Assembly: GCA_002308815.1 (NCBI GenBank)
Contig: DBVX01000089.1
Location: 36,507 to 44,530, forward strand
Source: Bacteroidales bacterium UBA1253
GTDB taxonomy: Bacteria; Bacteroidota; Bacteroidia; Bacteroidales; Paludibacteraceae
Direction of reading: 5' to 3'
DNA length: 8,024 nucleotides
The notes beneath the pieces were generated by a model. That model was not told the DNA's origin, did not search any database, and saw nothing but the letters and a program-made list of their open reading frames with translations. The translations under genes were made by a program, and so were the position numbers. Of the stretch, positions 1 to 7,819 are shown piece after piece; the first letter of the stretch is position 1, and every line of letters begins with the position of its first letter.

Positions 1-2204
1 GTACCTGCTATATCCACGTAGCCGTTGCCATTGACTTCAATGGTAACATAATAATGCACTTCTGCGGTAATCGGACTGAATTTTGCCGTCAGCGTGGTGG
101 CGGCAGTTCCCATTACGAAGTGCCACTCTCCTTCCACATCGGCGGCTTCGATGGTGCTTCCAGTACCTTCGGTGATTTCCCAGCCAGCAAACTCGTATCC
201 TTCGGCAATCCATAAGGTCAGTGTCTTGGTGTCACCTTCCGCCATCTCGCCGCTGGTAATCTCATTGTTATTCTCAAGTACCATACCGCCTGCGGTAGGA
301 ACGGCTTTCACAGTCAACAGATATGTTTCCTGCGTCACATCCCTTACCAGACGGACAGAACGACCGTCCTGATTTCCGGCAGATACCTGCGGACGGAAAG
401 AGGAATGGTTGAAATCAAGTATCAAAGAATTGTTGCTATTACTGTCATCCTTAAAGGAGGACCAATAGTATCCCACAGAACCAACTTCCGCCGGAAGTTT
501 TTTAGTACGCATACCTGCGGCAGGAAGGAATACTGCACCTGCAGCTTCCATACGTTGCCATGTCTGATTGGTTGAGTAATACGTGTTGTGACCGTACACA
601 GACTCGGTCTTATTGCTGATGTATGCCCAATAGGACACTCTTTCATTTTCTTGTGTGTCGGGATTATCTTCCACCTCTACCACTTCGGTTGCAGTCATCT
701 TCTCGGAAGCTGGAACAAAGTTGCAGCCGGAAGGCAATGTCCAGTCATCAGGCAGCACAATCAGTCCGTTCACATTGTCAACCTTGGCGAATCCGAACAA
801 GCTGTTTGCATTTTCACGTCCGAAGAAAAGGTAACTCCATTCATCAGCCGTCATCGTGCGCCACATGTCTGCCACGTTGCCGCCATTGGTAATGGGAAAC
901 CTTCCCCAGTCCATAAAGTCCTCATCAAAGCCCATCGGGGAATTTCTGCGGGTCGGAGAGTCAAAATCTTCCGCCTCACCACAATTAGAATCGAAAGCAT
1001 TATAACCTATCTCATAAGCTTCCTTGCCATAAACAAACATGTCTATCCACCCTTCATAAAGGCAATGCAACTTGCTGTTGTCCGAACCTATGATGTCTGT
1101 CTGCTTGGGAGCAAAACGCCATAATCCGGGTTGGTCGTCATCATCTTTTTTAGGCACGCCCTGCAGGTTGCCCTGTGAGAAATACACTTTCCCGCCATCT
1201 GCGTTCACCGTGAAGGCACGCTCTTGGAAGTTCGCATTGACATCCCCATCCTGCTGCGGGGCATTATAACTCTGCACCAGCCGAACCGACTGACCGGAAG
1301 CACGAGGCTCATTCACCTGCGGTGCCACCAGCGACTCGGTGAAACCAAGACTGAAAGCAGTGGCATCATCCTCCGAATCAGCCGACCAGTAAAAGCCATA
1401 ATCGCCGATATTGTTGCAATCCGTTCCGGCGCGCGAACCCGCAGCGGGAAGGAATACGGCACCGTTGTTCTCCATCGCCTGCCACTGCACCGCATTGAAG
1501 TCGTTCTGCGTGTAGTTGTTTACATCAGGACCGGCGTTAGGGAAACTGTACGTCGTACCGCTCTCATCCTCTTGCAAACCAGCCTGCTTGGCATCCACGA
1601 AATTGTCAATAGAAGAGGGCAACTCCCACACATCGGGCAGCACAATCAAACCCTGCACGCCGTTCACCTTGCCCAAGCCGAAACGCTCGGCGTGATTCGC
1701 GCGGACGAAGAAGAGGTGATACCATTCCTCACTCGTGAGCGTGCGCCACAGACCCTCCTGATTGCCGCCGTTGGCAATGGCATGACTGCCCCAGTCAGTA
1801 AAGTCCTCATAATCCATAGGAGCGTTGCGGCGACCGATTGTCTGGAAGGGTTCACTGCCGTCAGGGTCATTGCCCGCCATGTCGAACGTAGCCTCGCAGG
1901 CTGTGCAGGAATACGCGACGGGATTAGCACCCGTCCCCCAACCGAAGAGGTCGATATAACCGCCGTAAGTGGCCTTGTCAATGCCGGAGTTATCCTCACC
2001 CACCATGTCGTACTGATGGTCGGCGAAACGCCACTCGCCATTGCTTTTCTTGTAGCGAAGGTTGCCATGCGAAAAGACAACCTGAGTCCCCTCGCCTACG
2101 GTGAACACACCTTGCACAGCACCCTCCGGATACTCGGCACGCACAGTGTTCAGTCCGACACCGCACAAGAGAGCGGCAAGAATCGGGAAAAACTGTTTTT
2201 TCAT
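1..2204 (-). CDS. Secreted protein with two tandem FISUMP-type domains and InlB-like repeats (3' end outside window)
   Basis: The frame is open from ATG 2204 to base 1 (734 codons plus 2 bases, no stop). Residues 1-23 form a signal peptide: basic MKKQ, a hydrophobic core, and likely cleavage after V-R-A before EYPEG. C14 lacks a proper lipobox, so a lipoprotein is unlikely. Two homologous domains follow, about 27-312 and 323-623. Each has a VxFSxGNL start, DLFGWG/DMFVYG, RRNxPM, WRTxTxxEW (153 and 448), GLIVLPDxW, GAVFLPAAG, a YWS segment (269 and 578) and an SVRLV end (306 and 616). This order matches the Fibrobacter succinogenes major paralogous (FISUMP) family. Residues 627-709 form a divergent InlB-B-like repeat (AEGYEFAGWE core), and another seems to begin near 714 (YYVTIEVNGNG). 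The start is fixed by the signal peptide; no Shine-Dalgarno is present, as usual in Bacteroidetes. It lies 62 bp after the upstream gene, with no good promoter match in the gap, so co-transcription is likely. A surface or secreted binding role is inferred; the true C-terminus and anchoring are unknown. Confidence 0.9.
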   Translation of the reverse strand, partial: MKKQFFPILAALLCGVGLNTVRAEYPEGAVQGVFTVGEGTQVVFSHGNLRYKKSNGEWRFADHQYDMVGEDNSGIDKATYGGYIDLFGWGTGANPVAYSCTACEATFDMAGNDPDGSEPFQTIGRRNAPMDYEDFTDWGSHAIANGGNQEGLWRTLTSEEWYHLFFVRANHAERFGLGKVNGVQGLIVLPDVWELPSSIDNFVDAKQAGLQEDESGTTYSFPNAGPDVNNYTQNDFNAVQWQAMENNGAVFLPAAGSRAGTDCNNIGDYGFYWSADSEDDATAFSLGFTESLVAPQVNEPRASGQSVRLVQSYNAPQQDGDVNANFQERAFTVNADGGKVYFSQGNLQGVPKKDDDDQPGLWRFAPKQTDIIGSDNSKLHCLYEGWIDMFVYGKEAYEIGYNAFDSNCGEAEDFDSPTRRNSPMGFDEDFMDWGRFPITNGGNVADMWRTMTADEWSYLFFGRENANSLFGFAKVDNVNGLIVLPDDWTLPSGCNFVPASEKMTATEVVEVEDNPDTQENERVSYWAYISNKTESVYGHNTYYSTNQTWQRMEAAGAVFLPAAGMRTKKLPAEVGSVGYYWSSFKDDSNSNNSLILDFNHSSFRPQVSAGNQDGRSVRLVRDVTQETYLLTVKAVPTAGGMVLENNNEITSGEMAEGDTKTLTLWIAEGYEFAGWEITEGTGSTIEAADVEGEWHFVMGTAATTLTAKFSPITAEVHYYVTIEVNGNGYVDIAG
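336..2126 (-). repeat. Two diverged in-frame copies of a ~300-residue FISUMP-type domain
   Basis: Copy 1 covers about 1269-2126 and copy 2 about 336-1238. Matching landmarks recur at an offset of 295-310 residues: WRTLTSEEW/WRTMTADEW, NGVQGLIVLPD/DNVNGLIVLPD, MENNGAVFLPAAG/MEAAGAVFLPAAG, YGFYWSA/VGYYWSS and GQSVRLVQ/GRSVRLVR. The scaffold motifs are well conserved, while the stretches between LPAAG, YWS and SVRLV, and the stretch between LPDxW and MExxGAVF, differ in length and sequence. Copy 2 carries an insertion rich in acidic residues and Thr before its MEAAG motif. The copies are old duplicates at protein level, not recent DNA duplications. Confidence 0.85.
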
Positions 2205-2266
2205 ACAATTAGATTTAGTTGATTGATAATTATTTATTTGTTTGCTTTATTCTGTCATAGGACATT

Positions 2267-5200
2267 TCAGTCCGCCAATGCGCCCTGCGCCGTGTAGCGT
2301 CTGCCGTCCCGTTCGATGTACAGCACGCCGTTCTCAATATACTTGCGTACCGCCTCCGTCTCCTTCAGCTCGCCGTTAATCACCTCCAGTTCGCTCACCT
2401 GCTCACCATCGGCATCCTCCACCACAATACGCACGCGCGGAACATTGATGTCCACCGAACTGCGGAAGATGCCACGGTAAGCGAGCAACCGGGTTCCCTC
2501 ATTCGCATTCGGGTAGTAAATCTTGTTGTCTTTGAGACCCATATAGCGGTTGCCTGTTTCGGAGCCGATCAGCAGACCTGTACGCAGTGTTCCGACGAGA
2601 TAGACATTACCCTGTGTGTTATAGCCCTCCAGATGCTCAATGTTGAATCCGGAGTTGATGTCGGATTCAGTGTTGATGACCACATTGGGGAAGATGAACT
2701 GTTCCTTATTCGCCAGTGCGGCGTTGGCGTTCACTATATATCCCTTGCCCGCAACGAGTGATTTCGCCTGCGCGAAATAGAGGGTCAGACCCGTTTGCTC
2801 ATCCCCCTTCGTGTACTTGAACTCATACACGCGCGAACTCATCTTCTGCGAGCTGAGCAACGCCGTATTGACGTTGAACGGCAGACAGAGCGTGGCCCAT
2901 TTGCTTTGTGTGAACTGACGGTAGTAAGTCACGGTGTTAGCCTTGCGACCGTTGTACTTGTCGGAGAAACTGTTGTACCATGCGGCATCCTTGTCCTCGT
3001 AAAGAATGATGTGCAGTTCGTCATCCTGCGGGTCTTCGGGTTCTTCCGTCTGCACTTCCTCCCATAAGGCGTAGAGGGTGATGTCGCTATTGTAGGCGGT
3101 TGCACCGAGTTTGGTAACTTCCGAGCCCGTACAATCCACCGTCAAATACCAACCGAGGAAGTTGTAGCCCTCCTTCGTGGCTGTCTTCAGCACGGTAGCC
3201 GTGCCGTAGGTGTGCTTCGTCGGATAACCCGCAGCATGCACACCGCTGAAAGGCTGATCGCCCTTGTCCTTGTAGTAGATATTGTACTCCCGTACAGCCT
3301 GCTTGAAAGTGGCGGTGTAGGTCATGTTGCCGTTCACGGTGAACGTACGGACAGCCTCCGTATTGCCGTCCTCCGTCCAGCGGTCAAACTCGTAACCCTC
3401 GTTCGCCACAGCCGTTACCGTTACGTTCTGACCCTCTTGGCAGAGATAGACGTACTGGTAACCCTCCACATTGACCGTTAAGGTGCAAACTGTAAACTGC
3501 GGCACATAGATGGCACGGACGGGCATACCGAGATACGTTTCGTTGCCATAGCAGTCATTCATATCCATTGTTTGCACATAGTACTCATTGTATCCCGTCC
3601 TAACTAACGCAAATGCATTATACTCCTCCTTACCGTAACCGGCACTCGCCGAACACGAATTCGCACCATGCTGACCAAACTGCCGTGACCAGTAATATTG
3701 ATTGGAACCATCATATTGTTTGGATCCCATATATCCGCCCGCAGGCAAGATAATATACACTGAGTTGTCATCCTTGTTGGTAAAGGTGTTGTTGTCCGTT
3801 ATTACCGAGTTGGTCTTCAGTTGGTAGAAGTCCTCCTCGTCGGGCATACGCCATGCACTGCCGATATTCACCGTCGCCGCATCCTGCGCAGGAGTCAGAC
3901 GGTCGTACGTTTGATAATAAGTAACATCCAGATTATTGGGGTGTTCGTTACCGAAACTTGTTCCCGCCACGGGGTCGCCCCAGCGGAAATAATCGCCTAT
4001 CGCGTATTCGGAGTTTGCGCCCACGTTGCGATCAGCCCATGCCACTCCGTAACCGAGGTCCACCGGCGTGTACCACAGACCGTCCTTGCCCTTCTTCGCA
4101 CTCAGGTCGTAGAGTATCTTCATCGTGCTCTTTGTCACCGACTGATAGACGGTGACATTCGCGTCCGGCGACATCTCCGGTGTTTCCGGTTCTTCAGGCG
4201 TTTCTGTCTCTGTGAAAATCGCCGTATAGGTCATATCGCCGGTCATCGTGAACGTGCGGACGGCATCAGTCAGACCGTCCTCCTCCCAACGAACGAACTC
4301 CGAACCCTCTTCCGTGGCGATAGCTGTTACAGTCACTTTCTGACCTGTCTGGCAGATGTAGCGGTACTCATAGTTGCCCACACGGATGGTGAGGGTATAG
4401 GTTGTGAACGGCGGCGTATAGATGGCACGCACGGGAGCGGCAAGATGAATATACCCCACCGTCATCTCCATTGTACCGTTGAAGAAATTGGTCGCCATGC
4501 CGATATTCGTCTTACCAAGTTGCCCGCCATTGAGTTCAAGCACCTCATTTGTCCAATAGAAAGCCGATGTGGAGGCATTCAGCCACGGACCCACCTGAGA
4601 ATATCCGTCATAGTAATCATAATAGCCTGTGGGCGGTGTGTTGATATAGACACTCTCATCATCAGGATTCGTCAGACGGTTGTTGCCATTGGTTGCGTTA
4701 GTGGTCAAAGTCTCCCATTCGTCGTAAGTCGGTGTGTGCCAGTCCTTGCCCATCTTCACGGTAGCCACATCGTCTGCGGCAGGCAGCGTAAAGCCTACAT
4801 ATACATTGCCCGAATAGCCTGTCTTATTGTATGCCAACGGACCCGGCTCTGTCTTGCTCCAGTTATAGTAGTCGCCTTTGTCGCTTACGGAGGCGGCTCC
4901 CACATTGCGGTCGGCCCATGCTATTCCGTAGCCCATATCGGTGGGTTTGTACCACAGCCCGTCCTTGCCCTGACGCAGGTCAAGATTGTAGAGAATCTTC
5001 GTGGTCGTCTTGCTGACATTCTGATAAACGCTCACGCTCTCGTCCTGCGACACAATCGGCGTATCGGGGTCATCGCCTCCTTCGCCACCTCCTTCGCCGC
5101 CGTTACCGTCACCCGTGAAGACTGCCACGATGCTTGCCGCTTGGTCGGTGACAGTGTATTCGATATTGTTGCCCTCCACGCGGTTGCCGTTGATAAGCCA

Positions 5201-7819
5201 GTGACTGAACTCATAGCCCGTCTTGGCGGCATTAAGAGTGAGTGTGTTGCCCGTGAAGAACTTGTATTCACCCTGCGGGAAAGAAGAAGTCATCGTGGAA
5301 GCGTCCTTGAGCCGCATCGTAGCCGCATCGCTCAACTGCGCACCGCCCTCCGTCTGCGCAGCAAGAGTAACATCAGCGGTGGTGATGGTATAAGAGTTGC
5401 CATTTTCATCTTCGTCCAAGCAAGCAGTGTAGTCAATTACTGCACATTCCTTATTGGTTGTTCTGTGTGCGTCGGCGTAGGCATGAACGTGTACCCAATA
5501 CTTCTCGTCCACATTCACAACCTCCACATATCCGTCCCGCAACGTCCATACATCGCGATTGGGATAGTAGTCGCTTTCTTTAGCCTGCAATTCGTATTGC
5601 ACAAAAGTGCCACAATAGGGTTGACGCTGGTTCTGCTCATAAACAAGTATATCATCCGGGCACCTGCCGATGAAAGCAGTACCAACTTCCTGCGTCGCAT
5701 TGATAGGATAGATACCCGTTGGGATATTGCCGGGTTTGCTCGCATCGGGGAACAACTCAATCTGTACATGCAGTACCTCATAGTAGAGATTCACTCCATA
5801 ATCACCATGATACGTATAAAGCAGATGCCTTCCTTGATAGTTGCGGTAGATTAGCCTTTCCATCTCGTTGTTCTCCGTACCGTAGATATGGAACGGGTTG
5901 CATGTACGCCAAGAGGTTTCCACTTGGAAATTATAATTCGTACCATATACATCCTCGTATGTCGCAGCATTCAACTCTTCATTGGTGAAGATGTCAATAT
6001 TGTAGTCATTGCCATCCGTGTCGGTCACTTTCGCTGTCAGGTGCGCCGCACGGTACGCATCACCCAGATATTCCACCTTCGCCAAGGAAGCGGACGCTAT
6101 CTGACGCTTCTCACCGCCCGCAGGCTGGATATAACTGTCCGCTATATCATACGTCAGATTATTCAGATAGTTGGTCGTGTTGATCTTAAGCATAGTACTG
6201 AAATGCAGACGAACAGTTACTTGTTCATTCTCGCCAAGAATGGCAAACGAATAATAAGTGGGCATATCCAGCACACCACGAGACATCTTGATGTTGCTCA
6301 GGTCTGTGTCATCCTGCGGATTGTCATCTCCGCCTTCGCCGCCGTTATCATCCCCATCGCCGAACTGGGCGTAGTAGGTCTGCGCGGTGGTCTGGTTCAG
6401 GATGGTGGCTTCCTCCACCTTCGTGCCGCCGGTCGGGGCGGTATACCAGCCCTTGAACTTATCGCCAGCCTTCACCGGCGCGGCGGGAACGGTCTTCGCC
6501 TTATAGTCGCTGCGTACCACGCGGCGCAGATCCGCGTCATACGTGCAGCCTTCCTCCCACGTGCCGCCGTTGCTCTTGCAGTCAAAGGTAAGGTAGGTGT
6601 ATTGCGTAGGAGTCAGATTGGCATTCTGCGGGAACGTATGGTTGTAGTATGTCGTCCCATACTTCGAGTTCTTGGTAAACGGTGTCAGCCCGTCCTGATA
6701 GAGGAACTTATTGCCGGAACGCACATAACCGTAGAACCACCCGTAAGTGGGAGCACCGACAGTAGCATCCGCATTGTTCGGACCCGAGGTCGCATTGCCC
6801 CAATCCGTCCAGTACATCCGCAGCGTCATATTCTGCCGACCGTTGGTCGTTCCCGCCCAAATGGCGTTGTTGAACATATACGCGCAACAACTCGTTATAT
6901 CCTCGCCGCAACGGTCTTTCAGCGAAGTAGCCGAGATTTCCACATACTTGAGTGCCGTACCGCCAGTGATGCCGCCATACAGATTGAACATGCCCATATA
7001 GCACTTCGGAGCCAGTTCTTCAGCAGGCAGAATATAGTAGTTCTCGTTGTCGTTATACATTGAACCGCAACGGCTGAACATATACGCATAGCATCCTTCC
7101 GCTAATTTCTGCGCCGGCAGTTCGGGTATGGCTGCACCACTCGTCTTACTGCAAAAATTGTTGATGCAATAGTCAAACATGTGTGCATAGCACCACGGTT
7201 TCATCACCGTAGCAGGCAACGCCGGACCATCATACAAACTGCTGTTCAGCGCGAACATATACGCATAGCAGTATGCCGTCAGTTCCGTGGCAGGCAACAC
7301 AAAATCTTTTGCATGATAGAGATTCGTGCAACTGCCCGTACTCGCAAAATCATATCTTTCCGTAAACGATGCCGGAGGATTCGGGCAGAACAAGGCGTAG
7401 AAACAGTAGTCGCACGGAATCGTAGTCAGCGAGGAAAAATTATCGCCGCCAATGAGCGACATCACATTGCCTTTCAGCGTGGGATTGCCACCCTTGACAG
7501 CGATGGAAACATAGTCCGTACTGCTGTGGTTGAAGCCCGTGGGGTTATTCCCTTTGAAGCGGACGTAGCCTGTCAACGGATGGGAGTACGAATAACCCTG
7601 CACATCAATGCGGATACCGCCCTCCGTAACTTTGATCCATTCGCCTCCGTCAATAGAGTACCAAAGGTCGGGGAATTCGCTCACAGTACCTGTTGTTTGA
7701 ACATAGACAGTTGCGCTGCCTTCGATGGTCGTGTATTCATTCACCTGCGCCTGCGCCGCCTGCGGCAACACCGTCAGAAAGGCAAAAACAAGGGATAAAA
7801 GAGATAAATGTTTCTTCAT
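2267..7819 (-). CDS. 1850-residue secreted mosaic surface protein (LRR, InlB-like repeats, tandem FISUMP domains)
   Basis: This is probably an exported, surface-exposed adhesin-like protein. Residues 1-24 are a signal peptide (MKKH, Leu/Val/Phe core, cleavage after A-Q-A before QVNEY). Residues 25-130 are an N-terminal cap with VRFKGNNPTGFNHSS. Residues 131-325 are BspA-type leucine-rich repeats with CYxxMF cores. Residues 406-486 are an InlB-B/Listeria-Bacteroides repeat (KFKGWYTAPTGG). An Asp/Gly linker follows (487-506), then an unrecognised region, 507-815. Residues 816-904 are InlB-like (GYEFSHWLINGN), followed by a Gly/Glu linker. Residues 924-1137 and 1219-1440 are FISUMP domains (AWADRNVGA, GDYFRWGDP, WRMPDEEDF, PVRAIY), each trailed by a divergent InlB-like repeat (1138-1203, 1441-1506). 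Residues 1507-1588 are another InlB repeat (GYNFLGWYLT), and an acidic linker follows. Residues 1601-1790 are beta-rich with KWATLCLPFNV, a motif recurrent in Bacteroidales exported proteins. The end (1791-1850) has ENGVLYIERDGRRYTAQG and stops TGA. The start is set by the signal peptide; no Shine-Dalgarno is seen. No catalytic motif was found. A promoter match lies about 105 bp upstream. The ligand is unknown. Confidence 0.95.
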   Translation of the reverse strand: MKKHLSLLSLVFAFLTVLPQAAQAQVNEYTTIEGSATVYVQTTGTVSEFPDLWYSIDGGEWIKVTEGGIRIDVQGYSYSHPLTGYVRFKGNNPTGFNHSSTDYVSIAVKGGNPTLKGNVMSLIGGDNFSSLTTIPCDYCFYALFCPNPPASFTERYDFASTGSCTNLYHAKDFVLPATELTAYCYAYMFALNSSLYDGPALPATVMKPWCYAHMFDYCINNFCSKTSGAAIPELPAQKLAEGCYAYMFSRCGSMYNDNENYYILPAEELAPKCYMGMFNLYGGITGGTALKYVEISATSLKDRCGEDITSCCAYMFNNAIWAGTTNGRQNMTLRMYWTDWGNATSGPNNADATVGAPTYGWFYGYVRSGNKFLYQDGLTPFTKNSKYGTTYYNHTFPQNANLTPTQYTYLTFDCKSNGGTWEEGCTYDADLRRVVRSDYKAKTVPAAPVKAGDKFKGWYTAPTGGTKVEEATILNQTTAQTYYAQFGDGDDNGGEGGDDNPQDDTDLSNIKMSRGVLDMPTYYSFAILGENEQVTVRLHFSTMLKINTTNYLNNLTYDIADSYIQPAGGEKRQIASASLAKVEYLGDAYRAAHLTAKVTDTDGNDYNIDIFTNEELNAATYEDVYGTNYNFQVETSWRTCNPFHIYGTENNEMERLIYRNYQGRHLLYTYHGDYGVNLYYEVLHVQIELFPDASKPGNIPTGIYPINATQEVGTAFIGRCPDDILVYEQNQRQPYCGTFVQYELQAKESDYYPNRDVWTLRDGYVEVVNVDEKYWVHVHAYADAHRTTNKECAVIDYTACLDEDENGNSYTITTADVTLAAQTEGGAQLSDAATMRLKDASTMTSSFPQGEYKFFTGNTLTLNAAKTGYEFSHWLINGNRVEGNNIEYTVTDQAASIVAVFTGDGNGGEGGGEGGDDPDTPIVSQDESVSVYQNVSKTTTKILYNLDLRQGKDGLWYKPTDMGYGIAWADRNVGAASVSDKGDYYNWSKTEPGPLAYNKTGYSGNVYVGFTLPAADDVATVKMGKDWHTPTYDEWETLTTNATNGNNRLTNPDDESVYINTPPTGYYDYYDGYSQVGPWLNASTSAFYWTNEVLELNGGQLGKTNIGMATNFFNGTMEMTVGYIHLAAPVRAIYTPPFTTYTLTIRVGNYEYRYICQTGQKVTVTAIATEEGSEFVRWEEDGLTDAVRTFTMTGDMTYTAIFTETETPEEPETPEMSPDANVTVYQSVTKSTMKILYDLSAKKGKDGLWYTPVDLGYGVAWADRNVGANSEYAIGDYFRWGDPVAGTSFGNEHPNNLDVTYYQTYDRLTPAQDAATVNIGSAWRMPDEEDFYQLKTNSVITDNNTFTNKDDNSVYIILPAGGYMGSKQYDGSNQYYWSRQFGQHGANSCSASAGYGKEEYNAFALVRTGYNEYYVQTMDMNDCYGNETYLGMPVRAIYVPQFTVCTLTVNVEGYQYVYLCQEGQNVTVTAVANEGYEFDRWTEDGNTEAVRTFTVNGNMTYTATFKQAVREYNIYYKDKGDQPFSGVHAAGYPTKHTYGTATVLKTATKEGYNFLGWYLTVDCTGSEVTKLGATAYNSDITLYALWEEVQTEEPEDPQDDELHIILYEDKDAAWYNSFSDKYNGRKANTVTYYRQFTQSKWATLCLPFNVNTALLSSQKMSSRVYEFKYTKGDEQTGLTLYFAQAKSLVAGKGYIVNANAALANKEQFIFPNVVINTESDINSGFNIEHLEGYNTQGNVYLVGTLRTGLLIGSETGNRYMGLKDNKIYYPNANEGTRLLAYRGIFRSSVDINVPRVRIVVEDADGEQVSELEVINGELKETEAVRKYIENGVLYIERDGRRYTAQGALAD
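3293..5050 (-). repeat. Tandem duplication of a [FISUMP + InlB-like] unit, ~290-300 residues each
   Basis: Unit 1 is about 4202-5050 (residues 924-1206) and unit 2 about 3293-4183 (residues 1213-1509). Landmarks recur 293-304 residues apart: VYQNVSKTTTKILYNL/VYQSVTKSTMKILYDL, GKDGLWY, AWADRNVGA, ATVKMGKDW/ATVNIGSAW, PVRAIY, and EFVRWEEDG/EFDRWTEDG. Over the first 45 aligned residues (931-975 against 1224-1268) I count 32 identities. The middle of each FISUMP domain, just before and after YYW, is almost unalignable by eye. DNA similarity is visible but imperfect, so this is an established duplication that has diverged mainly in the presumed binding part. Confidence 0.85.
5075..5098 (-). repeat. 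12-nt direct repeat encoding a GEGG-type linker
   Basis: Two adjacent 12-nt units (5075-5086 and 5087-5098) differ only at their first base and encode the Gly/Glu linker GGEGGGEGGDD at residues 907-917, just before the first FISUMP unit. A related Gly/Glu/Asp linker occurs near 6320-6360 (residues 487-506). Twelve is a multiple of three, so gain or loss of a unit by slippage would change linker length without breaking the frame. Confidence 0.7.
6845..7429 (-). repeat. Degenerate Cys-rich leucine-rich-repeat array (BspA-like), about 6 units
   Basis: The array encodes residues 131-325. Repeat units carry a core of the type LPAxxLxxxCYxxMF: LTTIPCDYCFYALF (131), LPATELTAYCYAYMF (175), LPATVMKPWCYAHMF (201), LPAQKLAEGCYAYMF (234), LPAEELAPKCYMGMF (264) and a degenerate ISATSLKDRCG...CCAYMF (295). 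Spacing is 26-44 residues, which is irregular compared with the usual ~23-25 of this repeat class. A W-rich cap (MYWTDWGNATSG, GWFYGYVRSG) follows. Such repeats form solenoids used for protein or carbohydrate contact in exported Bacteroidetes proteins. Family assignment is by motif only. Confidence 0.75.

Noticed and set aside
2124..2204. Lipoprotein signal in the second protein because of C14 in its hydrophobic core
   Set aside because: The residues before C14 are A-L-L, not a lipobox with Gly/Ala/Ser at -1, and a normal signal-peptidase-I site (V-R-A) follows at residue 23.
588..2222. Plus-strand open frames 588-1124 and 1224-2222
   Set aside because: They are in the same complementary register opposite the second secreted protein, whose minus-strand frame is open from 2204 to base 1 with duplicated domain motifs.
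2260..2273. GGAC-6 nt-GTCC inverted repeat overlapping the stop codon of the large gene, considered as a terminator
   Set aside because: The stem is only 4 bp and no T-run follows on the minus strand, so it does not look like an intrinsic terminator.
3821..5854. 677-codon plus-strand open frame opposite the large gene, with similar ones at 5888-7063, 7181-7798, 2795-3067 and 3212-3481
   Set aside because: All lie in the register whose codons are the exact complements of the minus-strand codons. They stay open because the sense gene seldom uses TTA, CTA (Leu) and TCA (Ser). Their products are Arg/His/Ile/Val-rich with no recognisable domain, while the minus strand has clear signal peptide and domain motifs.
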